From Granulicella sp. 5B5 (GTDB lineage Bacteria; Acidobacteriota; Terriglobia; Terriglobales; Acidobacteriaceae), in NCBI RefSeq assembly GCF_014083945.1, contig NZ_CP046444.1, positions 2,418,001-2,482,000 of the forward strand: a DNA stretch of 64,000 bases, read 5' to 3'. Shown in pieces: positions 43,601 through 51,516 of this stretch (positions are counted from its first letter, which is position 1; each line of letters starts with the position of its first letter). Both the position numbers and the translations under genes were made by a program. The notes below the pieces were generated by a model. That model worked only from the letters and a program-made list of their open reading frames with translations, was not told the DNA's origin and did not search any database.

Positions 43601-43695
43601 AGGTGGAGCTCAAGCGGGCGCGCGCCGACTATCACGTGCCGGGGTCGATGAAGAAGGACCGGCTGGTGCAGATTGAGACGATGAAGCCGGTGTAA
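40612..43695 (+). CDS. Cytosolic formate dehydrogenase-like molybdoenzyme (FdhA/ForC type)
   Basis: The 1027-residue protein starts at ATG 40612 (MANSKPLMNW). It has a 2Fe-2S domain (C55, C66, C69, C81), a His/Cys3 4Fe-4S site (H117, C121, C124, C131), two ferredoxin-type clusters (C170-C180 and C213-C223), the molybdopterin-domain 4Fe-4S site CTYCGVGC (C289, C292, C296, C327) and the Mo/W-bis-MGD fold with C-terminal dinucleotide-binding domain. The predicted metal ligand is C427 in SRYCQTPAS; the next residue is Gln where classical formate dehydrogenases have His. No Tat signal, so it is cytosolic. The DUF1641 gene 38 bp downstream is its expected partner. Formate oxidation is the family assignment; the C-Q pair leaves the substrate open. 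No fdhD or cofactor genes are in the window. Confidence 0.9.
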   Translation: MANSKPLMNWPVAFVADTTITVDGAAVAAQVGEPLISALNRAAEFRGADKVPQVCYLPAMGAIGSCDTCMVEIGGQLVRSCEAKVVGGEKVLTGLAAGSELADIAQRDAFDRLLENHMLYCTVCDNNNGNCTVHNTTAELAVKHNARPFRDKGYPKDMSNPFYRYDPGQCILCGRCVEACQNVQVNETLTIAWDREIPRVLWDGGEKIDGSSCVSCGHCVTVCPCNALMEKSMLGRAGYLTDTPDNVLETMIDLVKNVEPSTGYPPILALSEVESHMREERIKKTKTVCTYCGVGCSFDVWTMKDEGAREILKIEPSEGAVNGISTCVKGKFGWDFANSPDRLTKPLKRVKQMGVTGVVEETFVEIEWDEALQIVADNFTKIRNEHGPDALAFIASSKCTNEESYLMQKLARAVIGTNNVDNCSRYCQTPASKGLSRTVGIGGDSGSIADLEVADVVIIVGANTAESHPVLATRIKRSHKHRGLKLIVSDLRKNEMAERADLFIRPNPSTDEVWLQAVTKYLIDTNRHDQAFIDKWVDKWPEFLKSLEGYTLEHAEAVTGIPVATLKELADMIAGKKVCVCWAMGVTQHCGGSDTSTAICNFLLATGNFMKHGTGGYPLRGHNNVQGASDFGSMPDIFSGYQKVDDPSIRGKFEAAWGVTLPTTTGLDNRQMIHAALEGKLKSMYIKGEDTITSDANATEVAEAFGMLDFFVVQDIFFSETCRYADLVLPASPSLEKDGTFVNTERRIQRLYKVWEPLGESKPDWEIIQLIAQKLGGAGGWNYSHPSEVMDEVAKLTPHFAGVSYERLEGYKTLQWPVAADGTDTPLLYTEKFALPGGKATFWPLEYVPPSEETNETYDLHLNNGRLLEHFEQGNMTLRVPGIDAITPENFVEVSPELAAERGLHSGSWVRLESPYGQIRLKTLVTDRVQGKQMYMGMISVLEPVNRLTSSHVDRTTHTPAYKELSVKLTVLEERGTNPLLRRNFRNGTRTPTMGVEVELKRARADYHVPGSMKKDRLVQIETMKPV

Positions 43696-43699
43696 GGCA

Positions 43700-43720
43700 G
43701 GGAATAGGGAATAGGGAGTA
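43700..43720 (+). repeat. Heptamer tandem repeat (three units)
   Basis: GGGAATA, GGGAATA and GGGAGTA lie in the 38-bp gap between the formate-dehydrogenase-like gene and the DUF1641 gene. The units match those before cca. Confidence 0.7.
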
Positions 43721-43733
43721 GAAAGAGGCAGAG

Positions 43734-44195
43734 ATGGCGCATCCGATTACGTTCAGGCCGAAGCCGCATGATCCGCATGCGGAGTTGATAGAGAGAGTGG
43801 AGGCCGCGCCCGCGGAACATGGCCAGGCGTTGCTGGCGGCGTGGGACCTTCTGCAGGTCGCGCACGACAAGGGGATGCTCGATCTGGCGAAAGGGCTGAT
43901 CGGGGGCAAGGATGTGATTGCGGGCAAGCTGGCCGAGGCGGCGAACCTGCCGGAGTCGGTGGCGGCGATCCGCAATGCGATGGCAGGTGCGCGTCTGCTC
44001 GGGTCGGTGGACCCTGACATGCTGCAACGGCTGGCGCAGGCAATGGAAGGGGCCGCGCGGCAGCACAAGCAGGAGAAGGAGCCGCCGAGCTTGTGGCAGC
44101 TCTTCAAGCGCGGCACGTCGAAGGATGCGCGCAGGGGGTTATCTTACCTGACGCATGTGCTGACGGCGCTGGGCCGGGCTATGCGCGGAGAATAG
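43734..44195 (+). CDS. DUF1641 family protein (ForE-type partner)
   Basis: The 153-residue protein contains the DUF1641 helical core: LLAAWDLLQVAHDKGMLDLA, KGLIGGKDVIAGKLAEAAN and ESVAAIRNAMAGARLLGSVD. It has no membrane segment or signal. In Firmicutes DUF1641 genes sit next to FdhA-like genes (yjgC-yjgD and yrhE-yrhD of B. subtilis), and the protein is proposed to be the partner subunit that connects the enzyme to the quinone pool. The same order and close spacing here support one complex. Its ribosome site lies in a purine-rich stretch (GAAAGAGG) right after the heptamer repeat. Confidence 0.85.
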   Translation: MAHPITFRPKPHDPHAELIERVEAAPAEHGQALLAAWDLLQVAHDKGMLDLAKGLIGGKDVIAGKLAEAANLPESVAAIRNAMAGARLLGSVDPDMLQRLAQAMEGAARQHKQEKEPPSLWQLFKRGTSKDARRGLSYLTHVLTALGRAMRGE

Positions 44196-44344
44196 CGGCG
44201 CAGAGAGTAGCGGCGCGCGGGGAGTGGCGGCGCGATCGCCATGCCCCGTTGGTGGGAGCAGGGCACAAAGAAAAGTTTTCACAGCATTCGCGTGCAGGCG
44301 ATACACTGCCGTCATCTCCGGATGGCGGTTATGAGGTGTATGGA

Positions 44345-45085
44345 ATGAGCGATGAAGCGATGGTGCAGTCCGGGCAGGGGCTTTCGCAGGTAGAGCGCGT
44401 GGTAGACACGTTCATGGCGCCCTCGAAGACGTTTACGGACATTCTGCGCGATGCAAGCTGGTGGCTGCCGTTTGTGCTGAGCCTGGTGATCGGCGTGTTG
44501 CTGACGTCCGCAGTGGTGCAGAAGGTGGGCTGGGAGCAGTTGGTGGACAACCAGGTGCAGTCAAGCCCGACGCTGCAGTCCAAGATTGCGACGCTGACGC
44601 CGGTCGCGCTGGCCGCGGTGCACAAGCAGATGATCCTGAGTTTCAAGGTCGGGCTGTTCGGCGGCCCGCTGTTTGCGTTGCTGATCGTTTTGATCGTTGC
44701 GGTCGTGCTGTGGCCGACGATCAACTTTGTGTTTGGCGGCAAGGCTGAGTTCAAGCGAGTGTTCTGCATGGTGAACTATGCGTATCTGCCGCTGGCGATC
44801 AAGAGCCTGGTGGCTGCGCTGACGCTGTACCTGGGCGTAGCCGCGGACAACTTTACGCTCGACAACATGCTGGGCACGAACGTGGGCTACTACTTCTCGA
44901 CGCCGGGGCCGCTGAAGACGCTTTTGAGCTCGTTTGACGTGTTTACGGTGTGGGTACTGATACTGATGTCGATCGGCCTGGCGATCGTTGCGAACACGAA
45001 GAAGAGTGCAGGGTTCATTTCGGTGGTGGGCTGGTGGGTCGTCACCGTCCTCCTGACGACGGTCTCCAAGGCGGTGTTCGGATAG
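44345..45085 (+). CDS. Yip1-domain membrane protein
   Basis: The 246-residue protein starts at ATG 44345 (MSDEAMVQSGQGLSQ). The start of the family pattern is RVVDTFMAPSKTFTDILRD, followed by WWLPFVLSLVIGVLL and four more hydrophobic helices, including LFALLIVLIVAVVLWPTINF. Yip1-type proteins are membrane proteins of unknown role in bacteria. The frame is open further upstream, but that part overlaps the DUF1641 gene. A strong terminator follows. Confidence 0.85.
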   Translation: MSDEAMVQSGQGLSQVERVVDTFMAPSKTFTDILRDASWWLPFVLSLVIGVLLTSAVVQKVGWEQLVDNQVQSSPTLQSKIATLTPVALAAVHKQMILSFKVGLFGGPLFALLIVLIVAVVLWPTINFVFGGKAEFKRVFCMVNYAYLPLAIKSLVAALTLYLGVAADNFTLDNMLGTNVGYYFSTPGPLKTLLSSFDVFTVWVLILMSIGLAIVANTKKSAGFISVVGWWVVTVLLTTVSKAVFG

Positions 45086-45107
45086 GACCAGCAGACACGC
45101 AACGACG

Positions 45108-45144
45108 AAGGGCACGCTGCAATCGCAGCGTGCCCTTTGTGTTT
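45108..45144 (+). terminator. Rho-independent terminator after the Yip1 gene
   Basis: A perfect 13-bp stem (AAGGGCACGCTGC, 45108-45120, with its complement at 45125-45137) closes an AATC loop and is followed by TGTGTTT. Leading A and trailing T bases may let it act in both directions. Confidence 0.88.
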
Positions 45145-45191
45145 ATGGCGATAGCCGGCGGTTTAGCGGCAAGGACTAAAATGAAAGGAGC

Positions 45192-46244
45192 ATGAGTAGT
45201 GCATCCGCGATTCCGAATGTGCCGGCGCCACCGCAGGCTATCCACAACTGCCCGGTGTGCAGCCACTGGTTGCCGGAAGGCACATTGGCGTGCCCGGACT
45301 GCCGGGCGCTGATCTATGGGCAGTACCTGAGCCAGCTGGCGTTTGAAGCACAGCAGCTGGAGCAACAGCAGAAGTGGAACGAGGCGCGAGGGATGTGGCA
45401 GATCGCGCTGACCTGGCTGCCAGCGGAGACGCAGCAGGCAGCGGGGATCGCGCAGCATGTGACGCGGATCGACGCGCAACTGAAGGCGGCTGAGGAACAG
45501 AAGGCGAAGTGGACCAAGCGGCTGGGGCCGTTTGCGCCGATCGCGCTGTTTCTGCTCAAAATCAAGTCGTTCCTGTTCCTGATCTTCAAGCTGAAGTTCC
45601 TGCTGAGCTTCTTTGCGTTCTTCGCGATCTACTGGGCGCTGTTTGGGTTCCAGTTTGCGGCGGGGTTTACGCTGTGCATCCTGATCCACGAGATGGGGCA
45701 CTATGTGGCGGTGCGTCGGCGCGGACTCAAGGCGGACATGCCGTTCTTTCTGCCCGGGATGGGCGCTTATGTGCGTTGGTATGGGCAGGGCGTCAGCCGC
45801 CCGGATCTAGCCGCGATTGCGCTGGCCGGGCCGTTGTTCGGGTTGGCGTCGGCACTGGTGTGCTTTGCGATCTTCTGGGGCACGCACAGCCCGCTGTTCC
45901 TGGTGCTGGCGTATACGGCGGCGTGGCTGAACTTGATCAACCTGATTCCGCTGCTGGGGCTGGATGGCGCGCATGCGGTGATTGCGCTGTCGGCGCTGCA
46001 GCGCGGGCTGGTGGCGGGGACGTGCCTGCTGTTCTTCGCGCTCACGCTGGGGCCGACGCTTTCGACTGAAAACGTGCAGTGGGTGTTTCTGGTGGTGGGC
46101 CTCACTCTGCTATGGAAGGTGTTTACGCGCGACCAGCCGGAGACGGGCGACCTGAAGTCGTTCGTCTACTTTCAGTCGCTGGTGATCGTGCTAGGAGCGT
46201 TGCTGGTGTACACGTATCCGCTGGTGGCGCGGCTGCAGCCGTAG
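45192..46244 (+). CDS. M50 site-2-protease-type membrane protein with N-terminal zinc ribbon
   Basis: The 350-residue protein has a zinc-ribbon-like start (CPVCSHWLPEGTLACPDC, about 20-37), a helical region (about 45-110, rich in Gln, Glu and Lys, possibly coiled or TPR-like) and six or so membrane helices. The protease motifs are intact: ILIHEMGHYV (HExxH, about 162-171) and NLINLIPLLGLDGAHA with the third zinc ligand. The substrate is unknown; related proteins act in regulated intramembrane proteolysis. AAAGGAG lies just before the ATG. It converges on purM with 17 bp between stops. Confidence 0.9.
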   Translation: MSSASAIPNVPAPPQAIHNCPVCSHWLPEGTLACPDCRALIYGQYLSQLAFEAQQLEQQQKWNEARGMWQIALTWLPAETQQAAGIAQHVTRIDAQLKAAEEQKAKWTKRLGPFAPIALFLLKIKSFLFLIFKLKFLLSFFAFFAIYWALFGFQFAAGFTLCILIHEMGHYVAVRRRGLKADMPFFLPGMGAYVRWYGQGVSRPDLAAIALAGPLFGLASALVCFAIFWGTHSPLFLVLAYTAAWLNLINLIPLLGLDGAHAVIALSALQRGLVAGTCLLFFALTLGPTLSTENVQWVFLVVGLTLLWKVFTRDQPETGDLKSFVYFQSLVIVLGALLVYTYPLVARLQP

Positions 46245-46261
46245 CGAGAACGCCTCTTCCC

Positions 46262-47338
46262 TTAGCTGTAGACGACCTTCGCGCTGGGTTTGCGGACCAC
46301 GCGGCCCATCACGATGGAGCGCTCGTTCATGCGGGTGAGCACCATGCGCGCCTTCTTGAGGAGCGGCGCCGGCACCACTGCGACCATGCCGATGCCCATG
46401 TTGAAGTGGCCGAGCATCTCGTCGCGGGAGAGCCCGCCGAGCTGCTGCAGATGCGCGAACAGCGGAGGTGCGTCCCAGGTGGAGCCGTCGACGTGCGGGG
46501 CGAGGCCGCGGGGGAAGATGCGTGGGAGGTTCTCCGTGATGCCGCCGCCGGTGATGTGCGCGAAACCGCTGACGACCTCGGCCTGGATGAGCTTGCGGAT
46601 GGGCGCGAGGTAGCTGCGGTGCGGGCGCATGAGCGCCGCCGCCACCTTGTCGCCGAGCTCGTTCACATACTGCGTGGGCGCGTAGCCGGCGATGTCGAAG
46701 AGGAGCTTCTGCGCGAGGCGGTAGCCGTTGGTGTGCAGGCCGTTGGAGGGTAGGCCGACGAGGCAGTCGCCCTCCGCAATGGCCGAGCCGGTGAGCAGCC
46801 GCGGGCGGCTGACGACGCCGGTGATGAAGCCGGCGAGTTCGTAATCGTCCGGGCCGTAGAGCGAAGGGGTCTCGGCGGTCTCGCCGCCCAGCAGCGCGCA
46901 GCCGTTGGCGCGGCAGGCGTCCACCAGGCCGGAGATGATCTGCTGAATGACCTCGGGGTCAAGCCGGCCGGTGGCGAAGTAGTCGAGGAAAAAGAGAGGC
47001 GTGGCGCCCTGCACGGCGATATCGTTGACGCAGTGGTTGACGAGGTCCGCGCCGATGGAGGCGTGGAGGCCGAGCTGTGCGGCGAGCTGCAGCTTGCTGC
47101 CGACACCGTCGGTCGAGGAGACGAGGACGGGGTCGGGGAAGCGCTCGGCGTCGAGCTGAAATAGGCCGCTGAAGCCGCCGATCTCGGAGAGTACATGCTT
47201 GTTGAAAGTGCGGCGGGCGAGGCCTTTAATGCGGTCGTTGGCGAGCAGGCGCGGGTCAGTCGGCATCAACCCGTGGTCCTCGTGCTCGATGGCACGGGCC
47301 GGGGTGGAGAGAGCGCCGTTCTCTGAGGGGTGTTTCAC
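46262..47338 (-). CDS. purM: Phosphoribosylformylglycinamidine cyclo-ligase
   Basis: PurM makes AIR from FGAM in purine synthesis. The core is clear: GGFSGLFQL, LVSSTDGVGSKLQLAAQLG, GADLVNHCVNDIAVQGATP, LFFLDYFATGRLDPE, CALLGGETAETPSLY, LPSNGLHTNGYRLAQKLL, HITGGGITENLPRIF and MLGHFNMGIGMVAVVP. The start is uncertain. GTG 47338 (358 residues) has GAGG 8 nt upstream; ATG 47266 (334 residues) also has GAGGA. Either way the N-terminal tyrosine-x-x-AGVDI segment of most PurM proteins is not visible, replaced by a non-conserved leader before NDRIKGLARRTFNKHVL. Confidence 0.93.
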   Translation of the reverse strand: MKHPSENGALSTPARAIEHEDHGLMPTDPRLLANDRIKGLARRTFNKHVLSEIGGFSGLFQLDAERFPDPVLVSSTDGVGSKLQLAAQLGLHASIGADLVNHCVNDIAVQGATPLFFLDYFATGRLDPEVIQQIISGLVDACRANGCALLGGETAETPSLYGPDDYELAGFITGVVSRPRLLTGSAIAEGDCLVGLPSNGLHTNGYRLAQKLLFDIAGYAPTQYVNELGDKVAAALMRPHRSYLAPIRKLIQAEVVSGFAHITGGGITENLPRIFPRGLAPHVDGSTWDAPPLFAHLQQLGGLSRDEMLGHFNMGIGMVAVVPAPLLKKARMVLTRMNERSIVMGRVVRKPSAKVVYS

Positions 47339-47511
47339 GGTAAAAGCCTCGAGGGAGTGGTGCAAGAACCGGAGAGGGCGTGGCGGGGGCCGCGTCCTCA
47401 AGCGATGACGGAATCGAAGTTGAAGTTCTGGTTATGTGTGTATCGGACCGGAAAAAGCGAAACAAAAGGCGTGATGGGGTCAGTGTATCAGCGACTCCTA
47501 TACTGGAAAGT

Positions 47512-48828
47512 ATGAAGCTTTCGTTTTCGCGTTCGGATGCCCTGCAGAGCCGGGCTGAGAGATATTTGCCGGGTGGTGTGGACTCGCCGGTGCGTGCATT
47601 TCGCGCGGTGGGCGGGCATCCGCCGTTTGTGGAAAGCGCGACGGGTGCGTACCTGATCGACGCGGACGGGAATCGTTTTGTGGATATGTTCGGCAGCTGG
47701 GGACCGATGCTGCTGGGTCACGCGTACCCGCCGGTGGTGGAGGCGATCCAGGCGGCAGCGGCGAAGAGCGCTTCGTTTGGCGCCAGCACGGCGGCGGAGG
47801 CCGACCTGGCCGAGCTGGTAACGCAGTGTTTTCCGTCCATTGAGAAGCTGCGATTCGTCAGCTCCGGCACCGAGGCGTGCATGAGCGCGATCCGGCTGGC
47901 ACGCGGATTTACGGGCAGGCCGTTTTTTATCAAATTTGAGGGCTGCTATCACGGCCACTCGGACGCGCTGCTGGTGAAGGCAGGCAGCGGTGTGGCGACG
48001 TTCGGCATACCGGGCTCGGCGGGCGTGCCGGAGGAGACGGTGAAGCATACGATCGCCTTGCCGTACAACGATCTGGCCGTGGTGGAAGCGGCATTTGAGG
48101 CGCGGCCTGCGGAGATTGCCTGCGTGATTCTTGAGCCCGTCGTCGGCAATGCCGGCACGATTGCGCCCGGGCCTGGCTATCTGGCAGGGTTGCGCGCAAT
48201 CACGAAGAAGTATGGCGCGCTGCTGATCTTCGACGAGGTGATGACGGGATTCCGGCTGGCTCCGGGCGGAGCGCAGGAGCTGTACGGCTTTACGAGCGGC
48301 GAGAACGCCCCCGACCTGACGACGCTGGGCAAGATCGTCGGCGGCGGGCTGCCGGTGGGTGTGTTTGGCGGGCGCAAGGAGATCATGGACCACCTCGCGC
48401 CGCTGGGGCCGGTGTATCAGGCCGGTACGTTGAGCGGGAACCCGCTGGCGATGGCCGCAGGAATCGCAACCCTGAAGGCGTTGCTGGCAGAGCGAGATAC
48501 GATCTATCCCAAACTGGAACAAACGACAGCGGCGATTGCCGACGGAGTGGGGAAGCTCGCGGCCGAGCTGGGGGTTGGCATGACGATCAACCGCGTGGGC
48601 AGCATGTTCACGTGGTTCTTCACACCGGAGCCGGTGACGGACTTTGCCAGCGCGGCGAAGTCGAACACGGAGGAGTTTGCGGCGTTCCATCGCGGCATGT
48701 TGGAGCGCGGTGTGTGGCTGCCGCCGAGCCAGTTTGAGGCGGCGTTTGTGAGCGCGGCGCACGGCGAGCACGAGGTCAACCTCGTGCTGAAGGCGGCGCA
48801 CGAGGCGCTGCACCAGATGGTCCGATAA
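47512..48828 (+). CDS. hemL: Glutamate-1-semialdehyde 2,1-aminomutase
   Basis: This PLP enzyme makes 5-aminolevulinate for haem and cobalamin synthesis. The 438-residue protein starts at ATG 47512 with GGAAAG upstream and shows [88 protein letters not shown] and the PLP-lysine loop [14 protein letters not shown]. It is divergent from purM, with about 170 bp between the starts. Confidence 0.97.
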   Translation: MKLSFSRSDALQSRAERYLPGGVDSPVRAFRAVGGHPPFVESATGAYLIDADGNRFVDMFGSWGPMLLGHAYPPVVEAIQAAAAKSASFGASTAAEADLAELVTQCFPSIEKLRFVSSGTEACMSAIRLARGFTGRPFFIKFEGCYHGHSDALLVKAGSGVATFGIPGSAGVPEETVKHTIALPYNDLAVVEAAFEARPAEIACVILEPVVGNAGTIAPGPGYLAGLRAITKKYGALLIFDEVMTGFRLAPGGAQELYGFTSGENAPDLTTLGKIVGGGLPVGVFGGRKEIMDHLAPLGPVYQAGTLSGNPLAMAAGIATLKALLAERDTIYPKLEQTTAAIADGVGKLAAELGVGMTINRVGSMFTWFFTPEPVTDFASAAKSNTEEFAAFHRGMLERGVWLPPSQFEAAFVSAAHGEHEVNLVLKAAHEALHQMVR

Positions 48829-48944
48829 AAATGATGGCGGATATAGCGGGTTGAGGCGTATGGTGGCACGCTGACATACCGAACGAGCAGGCGTGCGCGC
48901 TGAATCTGGCAAGCGGTCGATGCGCTGCTCGACAGGAGACTGCC

Positions 48945-49376
48945 ATGTGGAGACCACTGCTGTGTGTCTCGACGCTGTCCGCTTTTCTGCTGATGGGGGC
49001 CGCGCTGCAAGCGCCAACGGCCGGCCCTGCTCCCGCACAGAGCCCCGCACCCGCACCGATTCCACCTGAAGCCGCGGCGATGGTGAGCCCGGTGAAGGTC
49101 ACACCGGAGTCGCTGGCCCATGCGAAGAAGATCTATGGGTACGACTGCGCCATGTGCCATGGGGACAACGGCAACGGCAAGACCGACCTGGCGAAGCAGA
49201 TGAACCTGACGCTGAAGGACTGGACCGATCCCGCATCGTTGAAGGGGATGACGGACGGGGAGCTGTACTACATCATCCTGAAGGGGCGCGGCAGCATGTC
49301 CGGCGAGGAGGGCCGCGCGCCGCCGGCGGTGCTGTGGAACATGGTGGCACTGGTGCGGTCGTACTCCAAACCGTAA
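48945..49376 (+). CDS. Periplasmic c-type cytochrome
   Basis: The 143-residue protein has a signal peptide (about 1-20), a Pro/Ala-rich linker (about 23-45) and a single-haem cytochrome c domain. The haem site is CAMCH (about 68-72) and the likely axial Met is in GRGSMSGEEGR. It resembles class I cytochromes that shuttle electrons in the periplasm. AGGAG precedes the ATG. No terminal oxidase gene is adjacent. Confidence 0.9.
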   Translation: MWRPLLCVSTLSAFLLMGAALQAPTAGPAPAQSPAPAPIPPEAAAMVSPVKVTPESLAHAKKIYGYDCAMCHGDNGNGKTDLAKQMNLTLKDWTDPASLKGMTDGELYYIILKGRGSMSGEEGRAPPAVLWNMVALVRSYSKP

Positions 49377-49378
49377 CC

Positions 49379-50749
49379 TTAAGCGAGGGCCGGGTGGTCT
49401 TCGGGCTCCATCCAGAGTTTGCCGGCGACGATGAGGACGGCGAGCATCGCGGTGCAGATGGCGAAGACGCTGCGCACGCTGGTGTGGTCTGCGAGGATTC
49501 CGGAGAGCAGCAGGCCGAGGATCTGTGCGCCGAAGACGGCGGACATCGTCGTTGAGCCGACGCGGCCCATCAGTTCGGCGGGTGTCTCCTCTTGGATCAG
49601 GGTCTGCGAAGGCACGATGATGCCGGCGCAGGCGAAGCCGATGAGGAAGCATCCAAAGACCGTGATGATGACCGGCACAGTGGTGTGCAGCAGCGGCAGC
49701 GTGATCGCAGCCAGCGGCGCGGCGGCCAGCAACGCTGTGCCGAGCGCGATTCCGCCGAGGCCCAGGTAGACCTGCGTGGTGTTGGGGATGCGCTTGGCGA
49801 AGACGTTCAGGATGTTGACGCCGCCGAGCAGGCCGATGCCGATGGCCGCGCTGGTGACGGCGAAGATGGTGGAAGGGGCGTGCAGGGTATCGCGCACATA
49901 GACGGCGATGAGCGGGCCGAAGCAGCCGAGCACGAACATGCCCGCAGCCAGCGCAACGATGACGAAGAGCAGTGCGGCGTGGTGCAGGATGAAGCTGCCG
50001 CCGACCTTCATGTCCATAAAGATGCGGCCGATGGCCGAGGCCTGCGAGGTCTTCTGGATTTCGGCGGCGGCTTCGGTATGCGGGTTGCGCGGTACGATCA
50101 GCGTGAGCGAGGCGATCAGCGAGCCGGAGGCGAGGAAGCTAACGGCGTCCAAGCCATAGCAGGCGCGTGCCTTGAAGGTATTGACGATGATGATGGCGAT
50201 GGGTCCGCCGATGATGCGCATGATGAACATGACCTGCTGCATCAATGCGTTGGCGGAACGCAGCCCGTGGAAGGGCACGGCCGAGCGGATCGCCACGCCC
50301 TGCGCGGGCGAGAAGAAGCTGGAGAAGATGCTGATGGCGGCCATCACCGCGTAGAAGCCCCAGATGCTGTGCACAAAGAAGAGCAGCAGGCAGAGCGCAG
50401 CGCGGGTGAAATCGCTACCGACCATGGTCAGCTTGAGCGGCCAGCGGTCGACGAAGACGCCGGAGATGACGCCCAGCACAGCGATGGGCAGCAGATAGGC
50501 GACGTTGAGCCCGGTGACCTGCTGCGGCGTCGCGTGCAGTTGGAAGGTGATGATGTCGATCACCGCGAAGAGCGCGAGGAAGTCGCCGAAGACGCTGACG
50601 ATCTGCGCGTACCAAAGGCGGCGCAGCGTGGGCACGCGCAGCACCTCGGCCATGGAGAGTTGCTCCACAGCCGGCACCGGCACGGGTGCGGCTTCAGCGG
50701 GCGCGGCGATCAGTTCCGGGTCGAGTTCGTTGAAGGCGGCTTCACTCAT
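49379..50749 (-). CDS. Major facilitator superfamily exporter (MFS_3/EntS-like)
   Basis: The 456-residue protein has about twelve membrane helices after a 40-residue soluble start. The first helix region has RRLWYAQIVSVFGDFLALF and the loop 2-3 motif is GVFVDRWPLKLTMVGSD, as in siderophore or macrolide exporters. The substrate is unknown. Its stop converges on the cytochrome gene with 2 bp between, and its start is divergent from vapB. Confidence 0.92.
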   Translation of the reverse strand: MSEAAFNELDPELIAAPAEAAPVPVPAVEQLSMAEVLRVPTLRRLWYAQIVSVFGDFLALFAVIDIITFQLHATPQQVTGLNVAYLLPIAVLGVISGVFVDRWPLKLTMVGSDFTRAALCLLLFFVHSIWGFYAVMAAISIFSSFFSPAQGVAIRSAVPFHGLRSANALMQQVMFIMRIIGGPIAIIIVNTFKARACYGLDAVSFLASGSLIASLTLIVPRNPHTEAAAEIQKTSQASAIGRIFMDMKVGGSFILHHAALLFVIVALAAGMFVLGCFGPLIAVYVRDTLHAPSTIFAVTSAAIGIGLLGGVNILNVFAKRIPNTTQVYLGLGGIALGTALLAAAPLAAITLPLLHTTVPVIITVFGCFLIGFACAGIIVPSQTLIQEETPAELMGRVGSTTMSAVFGAQILGLLLSGILADHTSVRSVFAICTAMLAVLIVAGKLWMEPEDHPALA

Positions 50750-50800
50750 TCAGATTTACCTATACACATCGAATATGAGATTCTTACACACGAGGCTGCG

Positions 50801-51097
50801 ATGCGGACAAATATCGACATTGATGACAAGTTGATGAAGCAAGCGATGAAGGAAAGCGGCGCGAAGACCAAAAAGGCGGCGGTGGAGGCCGGACTGGCGC
50901 TGCTGGTGAAGAGCCACGCCCAGCAGGAAATACGGAAGCTGTTCGGCAAGCTCGAGTTGGACGCCGATTATGACTACAAAGCGATGCGTACTAGCGACAA
51001 ATGGAACGGGTCTTCGCTGACCTGGGATGAGGACGCCGCTCTGCCGCGTCCGGCAGAACGTGGAACGAAGCGAGGAACCCGAAAGAAGGCCGCGTGA
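50801..51097 (+). CDS. vapB: VapB-type antitoxin
   Basis: The 98-residue protein starts MRTNIDIDDKLMKQAMKESG, a ribbon-helix-helix N-terminus of the VapB antitoxin family (DUF2191 type), followed by KKAAVEAGLALLVKSHAQQE. The C-terminal tail (KLFGKLELDADYDYKAMRTS and on) should bind and block the toxin. Its stop overlaps the toxin start in a GTGA, so the two are translated together. The RHH domain likely represses the operon. Confidence 0.88.
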   Translation: MRTNIDIDDKLMKQAMKESGAKTKKAAVEAGLALLVKSHAQQEIRKLFGKLELDADYDYKAMRTSDKWNGSSLTWDEDAALPRPAERGTKRGTRKKAA

Positions 51098-51501
51098 CCA
51101 TCGTCGAAACGACGGTCTGGGTCGATTTGCTGCGAGGAACCAACAATGAGCACACCGAGTGGATGAAACAGAACCTCGGCGATCCCAACCTCAGCCTGAC
51201 CGACCTGACTCTATGCGAGGTGCTACAAGGGCTACGGCTTGACACGCTTCATCGAGAGGCGCGTCGGATGCTCTTGAAATTTGGCGTTCACTCGACGGGC
51301 GGAGCAGAGCTTGCGCTGGCTGCGTCGGACAACTTTAGATTCTTGAGAAAGCGCGGGATCACGGTTCGCAAGACAATCGACTGCCTGATCGCAACCTACT
51401 GTATTCGCGAAGGGCACGTGCTGTTGCACCACGATCGTGACTACGATCCCTTTGAGGAGCACCTGGGACTGCGTGTGATCCATCCAGCGCGGTCCAGTTA
51501 G
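51094..51501 (+). CDS. vapC: VapC-type PIN-domain ribonuclease toxin
   Basis: The 135-residue PIN-domain protein starts with GTG at 51094, overlapping the vapB stop. The PIN acidic residues are visible: E5 in VETTVWVDLLRG (most family members have Asp here), Glu in LTLCEVLQGL (about 42), Asp in TIDCLIATYC (about 95) and Asp in LLHHDRDYDPF (about 113). It should be a metal-dependent RNase that cuts tRNA, rRNA or mRNA. Its stop is 15 bp from the converging pyrR stop. Confidence 0.9.
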   Translation: MTIVETTVWVDLLRGTNNEHTEWMKQNLGDPNLSLTDLTLCEVLQGLRLDTLHREARRMLLKFGVHSTGGAELALAASDNFRFLRKRGITVRKTIDCLIATYCIREGHVLLHHDRDYDPFEEHLGLRVIHPARSS

Positions 51502-51516
51502 CAGTCGAGTTGGGCT

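Noticed and set aside
44196-44344. GCGGCG-rich gap before the Yip1 gene considered as another heptamer repeat
   Set aside because: AGAGAGTAGCGGCG words recur, but without a fixed 7-bp period.
49592-50800. Upstream part of a 501-codon plus-strand frame ending at vapB
   Set aside because: It is antisense to the MFS gene, Asp/Glu/Gly-rich and not protein-like; vapB starts at 50801.
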